Source of the DNA: Glandiceps talaboti | Taxonomy: Eukaryota > Hemichordata > Enteropneusta > Spengelidae | Direction of reading: 5' to 3' | Length of the DNA: 45,000 bases | Assembly (NCBI RefSeq): GCF_964340395.1 | Contig: NC_135561.1 | Location: forward strand, 17,656,740 to 17,701,739 | Shown: one piece after another, positions 34,335 through 45,000 of the stretch | How positions within the stretch are numbered: the stretch's first letter is position 1 | Layout: the number at the start of each line of letters is the position of its first letter | The notes under the pieces: model-generated | What the model saw: the letters and a program-made list of their open reading frames with translations, nothing else | Told to the model about the DNA's origin: nothing | Database searches by the model: none | Translations under genes and position numbers: made by a program

Positions 34335-36400
34335 AGAGTTGTTTGTTCATCCAGCAAATACGCCCCCTTTTCGACTTATGGAGACTTTGGACTCTTTTAG
34401 GCATTATGTAGACAGTTGACCTCTTTGAATGTATGGATGACCTTTGACCCCATATTGTGGACAACGCAATAGTACTAAGTTACAAATATTCAAATCTTTC
34501 TGAGATTTTCAAAAACTTGCCTTCCAGGTTACCAATTTTAAAGTTTTTCTGAAGCTTTTGTCTCCAATTTTCAGGTTGAATGTAGACATTTAACTCTTAG
34601 TTTCTGGCTGATATGTTGACTTTGGACCCCAAGTTTTAGAATTTGTAGTTTTTGTGTTTGTAATTTGAATCCACCAGGATATACCTGTACACATTACCCA
34701 CCCCCACTCACCCACCCCAAGGGGAGCATTATCCTTACTCAAATATTGTTCAAAGTCAGTTAATGTAAATGTGCATACCCTACTGTATCTGACTGTTGTA
34801 TGTACACTACACATCTTGCCTGCTTGTTTCAAGAGAAAGGGATCAATTTGCTCCCCAAATAATAATAATCAGTACAAACCATACCTATGAAGTATTTCAG
34901 AACTATTAAGGAAACTATTTTCACACTATGACATTTTACGAATATGTGAATGTTACCATGTGATATTTTTTCAGAATTTTGATCTTGGACTTATGAAATA
35001 TCCATATACATATTCAGGAAAATGTTTTATATATTATTGTATTGAATTTGTTATTGTATATTTGAAATATCTATAAATTTTTGGGAGATTCTGTGACTAA
35101 TGTTCATCAATTCTGTCACTTTACTTCATAATTCACTATTTTATCAAGTCCAATAATAATTGTCACACATATGGTCAACGTTTCTATGGATTTAATCAAT
35201 ATAAAGACAAGGGTGTATCTAGTCTAGTAAACACGGTAAACACCATGGGTAGGCCGGCCGATGAGGGCGCCCTAACATGACATCTTCTATGGGCCTTTGT
35301 ATTTTGTTTTCAATCGGAGTCAATGATATGACTCATGTGACTGACGAATAGTCCACTTCCACAGCCACTTGTGAGCTAATATTCTCTTCCATCATAACAT
35401 CACCGGCGACGGTATTTTTTGAATATCGCAAAGACCTAATAACATCATTATTTTGTATTATGGTCATCCCAGAATCATATAGAATATTATCACAGGTGAC
35501 TGTGTCCACTTTTACCCTTATTTATAACGTGATATATAACGCCATTGCCATGGTAGCAAGTTAACCATAGCAAGACAGGGAAGACGGCCATAAAGGTTTA
35601 TGTCATCCCTGGTATTGTTCTTGTACTAGTCTAGTCTAATTCAAATAATAATTAAATATGATAATTTTGATAATGATAAAGTTTATTTGTATATTGACCA
35701 GCCTACCTGGGGTAATTTGTTGCACTGAGTTCAAAAATGGTGGTCTATATTCACCTCTACGTTTTCTTTCAGTTCCTCTCAATCTGCCGTAAGTGTTTCG
35801 TTGTTGGGATTAATGTCAGTCAGCGGAAATTTACACATTTTTGGTAGACTTTATTTAAAGAGTTGAACAAGTTCTTAGCTTCCTGTACAATTATTTTACT
35901 ATCAATTATAAGATTGTGTGTGACATACTGTTTTGGCGATGTCATAAAATTGACCGTAATGTGTCTGCCCGTTTCAGCACGTCACGTAGCGCCACCAACG
36001 TACGTAGTTTATGTTTGCATCGTGTACACTAATAGTTATCTATATATTCCAATTTTGGGTTCAATACATGGTTCGTATTCAACCTACTTATTCCTGACCA
36101 TGTTCATGTATGGTGTGGATAACTCCCTTATTAACTTATTGGAGCATGATTGAAACAAGTTCAGTTTCCTCGAGGACTATTTGTTCTAAAAACAAATATA
36201 AATATGAAATGCACCTCGGAAATAAACTGTTTAATCTTTTGCTGTTACTTTTTAGAGTGGTCAAAATATTATCAAAATTAAGGTTTAGAATCCAATATAT
36301 CGCAGAATACTATGTAAACGCTTTAGGGAAATAAAATATTTTCGGTACCAAAAGTACGCAGGAATTTTTATAAACGTTCTTTTATTCGTCAATTTCAATT
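34335..36400. other. Intergenic stretch without recognisable genes
   Basis: Open frames of 70-103 codons here have no family features. Sequence is AT-rich and unique-looking at this scale. Confidence 0.45.
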
Positions 36401-36409
36401 TTAAATTCC

Positions 36410-36622
36410 AGGGATTTTTAATTTCACGTTTATGTCGTCTTTATAGTTTTAACTTGCTGTTGATGAGCACTGTCTTTGTAATTTTAGCCTGTCTTCTTGT
36501 TATCTGTGTTCTTTGATTATTGTATATGTCAATTATTGACCTGAGTGACTGAAAGCGACTTTCCATATATACACTGTGGACGATAAAGTTATTTCTATTT
36601 TTATTCTATTTCTATTCTAATA
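36410..36622 (+). mobile_element. 3' end of a non-LTR retrotransposon or related SINE
   Basis: Ends ACGATAAAGTTATTTC followed by (TTCTA)-type pentamers (about 36590-36620), the kind of tail used by CR1/L2-like elements. No reverse transcriptase is attached upstream. Confidence 0.4.
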
Positions 36623-37106
36623 CATACTAGATTCTAGATACAAGCCTTTTTTGAGAGACATTGACCTTTGACCCAGACTTTGACCTCCAGGATCAAGTAT
36701 CAAACATTTCTTGCATATCATAGACAAAAAAAGTCAAAAGAAAAAAACAATGCGTCTGTTTGCTCGTGAGTGACTTATCAACATACCTAAGTTAGCAGTT
36801 TTTAGTCTTTATTTAACCGGAAAATTAGTCAATTTGTACTAAGAGTCACGAAGTGTGCATGCTTACCTCCCTCGCTAATGATTAATGTGGTATCTTCTGC
36901 AATATAACTGTCTGAAACGCATGTGTACATGTTTCTAGATATGATAATACCATGTACAGGTACGTTCACGGACTGACTAAATAACCCGTAGCGGTAATAT
37001 ACAAAGGATATAATCACCCAGGTATATGTCTGTATGTCTGTAATATAACGGTAAAGGGAACCAGAACCTCTCAACGTATACGTATGCTCTCCTACCGTTT
37101 ACGAAT

Positions 37107-37158
37107 ATGGATTCCGACGATGGACGAAGCGATGACTTGATTGACACAGAAACACATG
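37107..37158 (+). CDS. Candidate first exon 1a of SLC35F-like paralogue 2
   Basis: Seventeen codons plus one base (MDSDDGRSDDLIDTETH), donor G/GTATGG. Phase 1 as required by the acceptor at 39331. Strongly acidic, like the adjoining exon-2 sequence. Kozak A at -3 and G at +4. Confidence 0.5.
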
Positions 37159-37958
37159 GTATGGTATATGCTATATGATGTAATCTAGGAAGATGAGAAA
37201 CGATTGAGTGTGATCCGAGAGTTTTATATTTGGTTGTGAATGTACAAACTAGTATTAATAATGGTAGTGTTTTGATAAACACAGTTACGAATCCTTTGAC
37301 CTTTAAACGTTGCTCAGTACAGTTGGCTATGGAGGTCACTCCAAGGTTCAGTTCGTTGTCTCCCATGACCTATTGATATATTACGGTAAAACTGACTGGG
37401 CTTTATGGTCATTTCGCGAACACACAGAGTGTGTTGACAACTTGATCTCAAAGTGGAACAGGTTGTTTCACGCCATCCATACTTACCCGTATGTCTGTGT
37501 GTTTTAAAATATCGAGTATTTGTCACCTCAATTGTTTGGTTTTTCTTGTTTTTTTAAACACACAAACAATTAATGAAGTTTGATTTTTTTTAAATAAATT
37601 GACTTTGTTGAAAACGTCACCGAATATAAAGTCGTAAGTTTACCACCGGTACTTGTCCTGAAATTTGGCAGCGTTGCTTAAAATGATGATTTTGTTCAAT
37701 CTTTATTTAGTACCCATTTCCATGTACATGAACACCAATGGTCAACCTTCTTAGCTAACAATGGCGTTGAAAGGACAAACCTTGAGAGTTGAATTGGAAT
37801 ACGGTAAATACAAATAATCTCAGTAGCCTTTCCGAGGTCAGTATTCATCTTTATATATCGCAAACATCAAATGACGACATATCATTGATCTACTGTATCA
37901 ATGCATGCGCATGTCTGGAAAACGCGAAAGGCCCTTTCTGTCCGTCCGCCCGTCCGTA

Positions 37959-37997
<39 letters not shown>

Positions 37998-40899
37998 ATG
38001 TCTGTCTGTCTGCGATAATACAATAAAATAAATGACATTGCCATAATAGCAAATTCAAGACTATGATCTGAAGACTTCACAGATGTTACTGAAGATTTCG
38101 ATCGTTGATTGCCCACAGTTGTCACGAGAAACCAGTCCTGTAAACGTCAGACTCTGATATTTGTTCAAATTGTAACGACGTTACAAATGTATGTACTGCT
38201 GCTAAGGGAGCCTTCAGTAATTACAAGGCTCCCCCCCCCCCCCCCGATTCCGTCGTTCAAAAAAAATGACCCTCCATCAATTTCCTTTCTGTAAAATATG
38301 GCCCTTCCCCTGTTGAAATATTGTTAAAACATGGTTTCAATTCTGTCAGACTTGGAAAAGGACACTTGTCCCAGAATCAGTGGTTTAAAGGAACTAATCC
38401 AAATGCTGCCACCATGTTGAAAGTTTAAAAAGCATTGATTAATTGATATTTGCCCAACTACTACCACCACAGTATATTTGTAACTGCGCTGCGTTAATCA
38501 TTACCTGTGTTTGGATCTCATTGGCTGAGTTGCAGACCAGAACGTTAACGCCACAACACTAGATGCATGGGCACATTCCCAACATTGTCTGGACTGAAGT
38601 CAACATTTCTACAACATTATCACTCATACCTTACCAAACTGTTTCCGTTTTACTGCTGTAAGACCCACCCTCTCCTCACAACTGTCAATTAATCACTATA
38701 TGCCATATTGTTCTCAGAAGCGATTTGATGGTATGGTCTGAGATTATGATTAAGGCAATATTGGGTTGTTCATTACCATGGTTACAAGGAGGCTATAGTA
38801 AAAGTGAAACATGTTTTGAACACCTCATACCCGAAGCTAATAACAATGCAAAATACAGTGTCAACAATCAGAATAATATTAATTTTTGGGGGGTCACAAG
38901 GTGTGCACCTACCAGCTATATTGCATGGAGTTTACATACGATACGCAGCGATAGGATACCAATATCACACAATAATGCTAAGTTTGATAATACTGTTAGT
39001 CAAAGTAAAATATGACCTTCCCCTCATCCCGTTCTCTAAAATATGGCCCTCCCCAAGAATCGATTTGTAAAAAATGACCCCCTCCCCTAATTCCCCCGAC
39101 TCTCCCCCTCCCCTTGTAATTACTGAAGGCTCCTTAAAATGGATTCACTCATCTAATATAGACTTGTCCCCATTTCAAATTTTCGTCTATCATCATTTTG
39201 GTAGAATGAATGAGATTACATACCAGGTAGATTTTAATAACACATTTTCGAATAAAAAATAGGCTATGAGATTCTGTATGGAAATGAAGCTCACTTTTGG
39301 CAGTTTATTTCTCTAAAATTATCATCGCAGGTAACAAAGGAGAAAAAGAAGATGAAGGAGACGCTGACAAGTCAGACAACCTTCATATGACAGATAACAC
39401 CAGGAGGACAATATTTGGTCTTCTAATTATCATCGGTATCGCTGTGTCGTGGACAGGAGCTACACAGTTCCGTCAAAGTACATACACTGACAATTTCAAT
39501 GCACCTTTCTTTGTAATTTGGTTTAATACTATTTGGATGTCCGTCTGTTATCCAATTTATTTCATTCCTGCCTTTACATGCGGAGAAAATAAAGGAAAGG
39601 GACAGTTCATATTCAGGTAAATTATATATAGTTTATTGTATGAAAAATGCCAAAAGTTAACTCAGTAATGTCAAAGTTCAATTTAGTGTTAAAGTTCAAC
39701 ATAGCAACGTCAAAATTCAACTTCGTGATGTCATAGTTCAACTTAGCAATGTCAAGGTAAATTAAGTGATGTCAAAGTTCAACTTAAATGTCAAGGTCAA
39801 CTTAGTAATGTCAAAGGTCAACTTAGTAGTAAGGTCAACTTAGTAATGTCAAAGTTCAACCTTAATAGTAATGAGATAATAATCTGATAATTGTATAGTG
39901 TTAAACGAAGTGGATTATTTTAATCGTCGAAAACTACACACACATGACGTCATGTTCATTATTCTTTATCTTTTCTATAGAGAAAATGAGAGTGTTTTTG
40001 GTAGCCAGGGAGTTCTCTGTCTTGCATTCTTTAAATACGTTGGTCCATTTTGTGTTTGCTGGGCAGCTACTAACTATATGTACACGTATGCCTTGGGTGT
40101 CATTTCCGCCGCAGACGTCACTGCGTTATTTTCGTCAAATACCGCATTTATATATTTGCTGTCATGGGTTGTGTTAAAGGAGAAATTTGTACCATTAAAG
40201 GTGAGACTTTGGCATTTATCGAAGTGTTTTTTCCTATTAATCTATATGATCATAGCGCCATCATCACCGAAACAGGTTCCCATTTTATGTACAACGGTAT
40301 GCTGCTATATATGCTGGCACTACTTAACGAGACAGATAGCCCTTTATCATAGGAAATTGCCTTTCAGATACATAATGAACTACAAAGATATTAAAGGGGC
40401 GTAGAGAAAATATAATTTTGTGATCCTTAGATCACGAGATCATTACGACTATAGTTGACTATATAGTGGTCAACTTTCTTCTGCTTACATATATATGTTC
40501 AGGCAGCAGTCATAATATTGAAATGTAATGTGGCAAAGATAGTACAGGGACTGGCGATACTAGGACGATTTTATGCGTGTTAGAAAGTGTTCTGTACCCC
40601 CAGTTCCAATACTACTATTGTGATATCTTTTCAGGTGTTTGCTACTTTTCTGTCGATTGGCGGAATAGTTGTAATGGCATCTGCTGAAGGATTCCAAGGG
40701 CCTACAACTGTAGGAGTAGTACTTTCTGTTGGAGCAGCGATTGGGTCAGCAATTTACAATGTAAGTCAGTCTATAGACTGTAAGATACGTCGTGTGAGGG
40801 CGCCCCATCACGGCGTACGTTACGGACTAGTTAGTATTTTACAGTATAGTAGTTACTCCTATTACATTGCATGAACCTGCTTAAATTTTACCACAATGC

Positions 40900-40938
<39 letters not shown>

Positions 40939-42730
40939 CCAAAAGTGACAATCAAAACATATCTCACATAAGGAGACTCAGTATTGGAATGATGAGATTA
41001 GAATATATTATGTAATAGCGGATGATAATGTAGATAATATACATCTATATCTATTATCTCGACCATTGTTAGAATTGTAAATTTTGTATTTGCAATTTTG
41101 AAATTCATTTGAATTAAAATAGTAAAATTAATTCAAATATTCCCCTTTAGAGAGTGTTGTAGAAAATCACAACAAAGGCTTTAGACCTCCCCCAAACGAT
41201 GAGTCTTTATATCAATAATATGATGTCCTTTGCACTGTTCACAGTTCCAATGAAATTTTTTAAAAAATTTCACCCCAGATATCACCTGCATTGAAGTCTG
41301 CATAAATTACACCGAGTGTAAGATGTGGGGCTAATTACCATTCAATCATTTAAATTACACGGATATTTCTTGTGCAAATTGAATGATATAAACTCATTAT
41401 TTAGGCCTGGAAAAAGAAATTGTTTGGTTCCGGTTACCCGACCCCCACCTAGTTTTGTACGGCCGACCCTAAACTTGTTTTGTACGTATTCGAGAAAAAA
41501 ATAATAAAATCGCGAAAATTATGAAGTCTCGCCAGAAATAGTGGATGCGGAAACTGACAACAACTTAAAAAGACAATATACTACTGTTCTTCCAATCTGT
41601 AATGGCTGTACATCCGATAGGAAAAAAAATAACACAGAGACCATTTGGAAAACAATGGAAAACCTGAACTAGACACTCACACATGAAAAAAAGATACAAT
41701 AAAATAAACAATCTACCTACCCCACCTATTCTAAAATTGAATGTAATCGGAACCACACAATATTTTAAATTAAAATCTACCTACCAAACCTAATCGGAAC
41801 CACACAATTTTTTATTAGGATTTACACCTTTGTTCTTTTTATCAGGTGTTCTTCAAACGAATTTTCGGATATGCTTCACTTGGGCAAGTTTCATTGTTTC
41901 TAACGTTGCTGGGTATTTTCGACCTTCTCTTTCTGTGGCCGTTATCGTTTGTGTTGCGTGTAACAGGAGTCGAAGTTTGGGACTGGACCAATATGCCATG
42001 GGATTTCTTGTGTGCAAGTGCAGCACTTGGAGTAGGTCAGTATGATTAGAGCGCCCTCAACGTCACATGGTTTTCTGACCGGAAACGGTCATAAACTAAT
42101 GTTTCCGGAAGTTACTAATATTTGGCTGATAGATGACAAAAATAATGTAATGTGGCCATATTTTTGAATTAATGTTCTTGTGTCCGCCTGTATATCATAA
42201 AAGTGGTAGTTTAATGTTCGAAAATCGTAAATTACACTATGATGGAAAGAAGAAAACCGTCCAAGTATAATTTGAATTGCCGATGTCCCATCGGCTATTA
42301 AAAGAATGGTTATGACATAAATTGTTTACGGGAAACATTGAAACAAAGGAAAATTATGATATTAATTTCTATAGACGATCACTAGTTTAATAAATAGTAT
42401 GTTCATGATAATTTTAACATGTGTACATATATAATTCATGCGATGTATTATTTCAATGTTTTATAGTTTTTAACTTCCTTGTCAACTTTGGAGTGGCATA
42501 TACCTATCCACTTTATATTGCAATCGGTCTTGCTCTCGGAATACCACTGAACGCAGGTGAGAATTTGTAGGGCAATTCACCAAATGGAACCAACTATCAA
42601 CCAAAAAGGTCATTCACCAGTTGGTACACCGACCAATTACAAACCAACAGTCCCTGTCTGTCTATTTATTTATCTATCTATCTATATATCCATCCATTTA
42701 TTTATCTATCTATTTATCATCTATCTATCC

Positions 42731-42812
<82 letters not shown>

Positions 42813-43977
42813 ATATATCTATCTATCTATCTATCTATCTATCAATCCATCCGTCCATCCATCCATCATCTATCTATCCATCCATCCATCCATCAATCAA
42901 TGCATTCATCTATCAATCCATCCATCCATTTTATCTAATCTAATTAAAATGTACAACAATGTTCGACCAACTGTATCTCTTAGCCTGTCTCAAGCTGTGC
43001 TACAACTACCTACTATAGCAGCAAGTTTCTCTATGGATCACAGTTTAATCTTTCACTTCCTGATGTTTAGTTAGTGTACATTTCACCAGTTGTGTGTTAA
43101 GTGTAGAGTCTTCAGGATAGGGAAACTGTGGGATATTTAATTTTGGTATAATAAACAAAGTTGCAATGATGTATTGTGTTCTAGTTGGGGTTGTTTGTTT
43201 ACCGTCTGAGTGAAGTGAGTGAGTGTATGTATGTGTGTCATATTATCTGTGTAGTGACTAGCCAGCCTTTGTCTTATCAACAATTTGAGAAACTTGCTGT
43301 TAGTAGGTAGTTTCAGCACAGCTTGAGCCAGTCTAAGAGATATAGTTGGTCGAACATTGTTGTAATGCAAGCCAGCCTAACCTAACAACACATACAGCCT
43401 AAACACACAGACTATACGTAAACACATGAGTACGTTAAGTCCATTTCTCAGCAGCGCATCCTCTTTTGTTAATCCAGGCAGTGCTCAGTACTGATACCAT
43501 AACCACTGTACCCCACTCCACCCCCAACCCCATCTTTTGTAAAATGGTTCTACCCTTAATGTAATCACCAGTGTCTAAATAGTCTATGATGCAATGTAAT
43601 TTTAATACATGCTCTAGCAGGCTCGGTGTCTATAGCAGTACTCCTTCTGAACTGTAATTTTGTGGCGTGTGTTATCTTTTACACATAAATGCATGTTTAG
43701 CTGAAAACTTGTGATGATAAATTATATATCACGTATAAACTACTAAATGTCACACCTGATGTCTGACTTTTCAGTGGTTGATTACATATGGCGAGACAAT
43801 ACATTTGGGGTGATAAAGATCGTTGGAACTGTTTTGATAATTGGTGGCTTCATAGTTATGGTATTACCGAAGAGTTGGCACGACAGAGTAAGATGGCCCT
43901 GCTTGGCAAAACTCGAAGAGGAGTCGTCAATTTTCGAATCAGAAAGAACACCACTGATACCACAAGAGACACGATGA
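37107..43977 (+). CDS. SLC35F3/F4-like solute transporter, paralogue 2 (7 coding exons)
   Basis: Exons 37107-37158 (proposed), 39331-39616, 39981-40200, 40635-40760, 41846-42035, 42467-42556 and 43775-43977 join to 1167 bp, 388 residues. Exons 3-6 have exactly the lengths of paralogue 1 (220, 126, 190, 90) and the same phases. In exon 3 only about 8 of 73 residues differ. Features match paralogue 1: acidic N-terminus, ten predicted helices, SSNTAFIYLLSWVVL, NFGVAYTYPLYIAIG and an acidic dileucine ERTPLI (378-383). The exon 2/3 junction codon gives R here and S in paralogue 1. A poly(A) signal AATAAA lies at 44107-44112, 130 bp past the stop. Family membership is firm; the thiamine link is by analogy only. 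The two genes lie head to tail about 4 kb apart, a tandem duplication. Confidence 0.9.
37761..37803 (+). CDS. Candidate alternative first exon 1b of SLC35F-like paralogue 2
   Basis: ATG in a strong context (ACAATGG), fourteen codons plus one base (MALKGQTLRVELEY), donor TACG/GTAAAT. Also phase 1, and the end resembles the SYG end of exon 1 in paralogue 1. It may be an alternative promoter/first exon to 37107-37158 or a chance match. Confidence 0.35.
37938..38012. repeat. (CTGT)n microsatellite
   Basis: About 50 bp of TGTC repeats preceded by CCGTCCG variants; in intron 1 of paralogue 2. Confidence 0.93.
38206..39133. mobile_element. PIF/Harbinger-like MITE, copy D (complete)
   Basis: Best copy: left end GGGAGCCTTCAGTAATTACA (38206 on), right end ATTACTGAAGGCTCCT (to 39133), giving a terminal inverted repeat of about 22 bp, flanked on both sides by TAA (38203-38205 and 39134-39136). 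About 930 bp, no transposase frame. C- and CCCCTCCC-rich tracts follow each end. In intron 1 of paralogue 2. Confidence 0.75.
39655..39865. repeat. Minisatellite, about 20-bp unit
   Basis: GTCAAAGTTCAACTTAGTAAT-type unit repeated about ten times with small indels, in intron 2 of paralogue 2. Confidence 0.88.
40902..40933. repeat. (GA)n microsatellite
   Basis: About 15 GA units in intron 4 of paralogue 2. Confidence 0.93.
41413..41818. mobile_element. MITE-like element with AAATTGT...ACAATTT ends, copy 2
   Basis: Left AAATTGTTTGGTTCCGGTTA and right TAATCGGAACCACACAATTT are inverted. The right end is doubled (a second TAATCGGAACCACACAAT at about 41743). It ends only about 27 bp before the acceptor of exon 5 of paralogue 2. 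Confidence 0.6.
42660..42935. repeat. (CTAT)n / (CATC)n microsatellite
   Basis: About 275 bp of CTAT tetranucleotides grading into CATC at the right; in intron 6 of paralogue 2. Overlapping Ile/Tyr/Leu/Ser frames are artefacts. Confidence 0.95.
42950..43370. mobile_element. MITE-like element with about 80-bp inverted ends
   Basis: 42952-43036 and 43287-43368 are inverted: ACAATGTTCGACCAACTGTA against TATAGTTGGTCGAACATTGT, continuing through CAAGCTGTGCT/AGCACAGCTTG and CAGCAAGTTTCTC/GAGAAACTTGCTG. The interior is non-coding. In intron 6 of paralogue 2. Confidence 0.75.
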
Positions 43978-44106
43978 AAGCATAAAGATAATGATATCAC
44001 GTGTAATGTCAGAGACAACATAATTTGCCTTTCCTGTGGTAATGCATTGATCTTTTAGGGTGGTTACTGTGAAAATAGGGTAGGTTTAGAGACTCATGTA
44101 TGATAT

Positions 44107-44112
44107 AATAAA
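44107..44112 (+). terminator. Candidate poly(A) signal of SLC35F-like paralogue 2
   Basis: AATAAA 130 bp after the TGA at 43975-43977; the first such hexamer downstream. Confidence 0.5.
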
Positions 44113-44735
44113 TTGATAATAATACATTATTTTGTATAGCTCCAAATATCGACGAGTGTTCAACAATGCTCAAAAGGTAAAAAAAGAAAGTTGAGCAAAG
44201 GTACCATCTCAACAAAGGGAATAACACTTAACATTAGCAATGGTAACATTTCAAGAAAAAAAAGACAACACCATGTGTTCTACGTTTGACACAATATAGT
44301 TGTTACGATTTACATAAAAAATATACAGACACGAGTAATTGATGCAGTTTATCTCATGGACACCTTTTACTGCTCGTCTTCGGATGTTCAGATACAGAGT
44401 TTGTGATAGATTTTAATATTACGTTCTAGCTATGACTATCATGCAGTTTATGTCAATGAATTAGAAGTATTGATAATAGACCACTATCATTGACATGTCG
44501 AATATAACTTGTCACGTTTGATTATTAATTTTTTGACCACCACAGCTATAGTGATGCTGATTGTATCCACAGTGAGATACAATGCACCATCACCTTTTTG
44601 TTCTATCAATATGTATGTACTTGCATGTGTATTAGTCATAAAGAACAATCCACGTCGGAGGTGTAAAAATGTCGTGCCCCCTTATTGTTGTTCGATAACA
44701 TAACAATAGTAAGGAAACAATGCAACGTTCATTTT

Positions 44736-44845
<110 letters not shown>

Positions 44846-45000
44846 GTTGTTATCACCCATATAGAAAGAAAAATTACAATTCGTACTATATATTGTAGAC
44901 AAAGGTTGATTATTAGGTAATGGGAGTCAGAAAAATAGCATAATGCCAGTTAAGTCTGTCCCCTCAGACATTGTAAAGTTACAGAATTACGATTTAAACA

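Noticed and set aside
35863-36153. 96-codon frame upstream of the LINE-like tail as part of a retrotransposon
   Set aside because: No reverse-transcriptase or endonuclease motif can be seen.

Overview
The window looks like a piece of an AT-rich animal nuclear genome, most likely a marine invertebrate. It has spliced genes with GT..AG introns, single-exon and multi-exon receptors and transporters of metazoan families, many microsatellites, MITE-like elements and non-LTR retrotransposon remains. I cannot assign a phylum from the sequence alone. All functional names rest on motif recognition, with no database search.

Layout. (1) 1-4323, minus strand: 5' part of a multidomain membrane or secreted protein (short N-terminus, one hydrophobic segment, a complete Frizzled cysteine-rich domain, two LDL-receptor class A modules). 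All visible introns are phase 1, and the gene runs off the left edge. The order resembles the start of corin-type proteases, but no protease domain is in view. (2) 4390-10560: no convincing gene; holds (CTGT)n and (CT)n arrays, a decayed reverse-transcriptase fragment, one PIF/Harbinger-like MITE and a foldback element. (3) 10889-12115, minus: an intronless class A GPCR of 408 residues with unusual core motifs. (4) 12958-15213: a dense repeat block with (TA)n tracts and a cluster of sequences that fold as type I hammerhead ribozymes, one on plus plus a second family present three times in both orientations. This is the most unusual part of the window. (5) 15470-24400: repeats only (MITE fragments, the 3' half of a non-LTR retrotransposon, two tRNA-derived SINE copies, foldback elements). 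(6) 24431-32843 and 37107-43977, plus strand: two head-to-tail paralogues of the SLC35F3/F4 group of drug/metabolite transporters, each with seven coding exons and with four internal exons of identical length (220, 126, 190, 90). Between them lie a 67-bp minisatellite in two inverted arrays and MITEs.

How the parts relate. The two SLC35F-like genes are a local tandem duplication. Both end in an acidic dileucine signal, which suggests both proteins are sorted to an endosomal or lysosomal membrane. The other two genes are unrelated neighbours. The hammerhead-bearing units, bracketed by (TA)n, are best explained as pieces of Penelope-like elements or metazoan retrozymes, because these are the known animal carriers of such ribozymes; no reverse transcriptase of that type is visible here.
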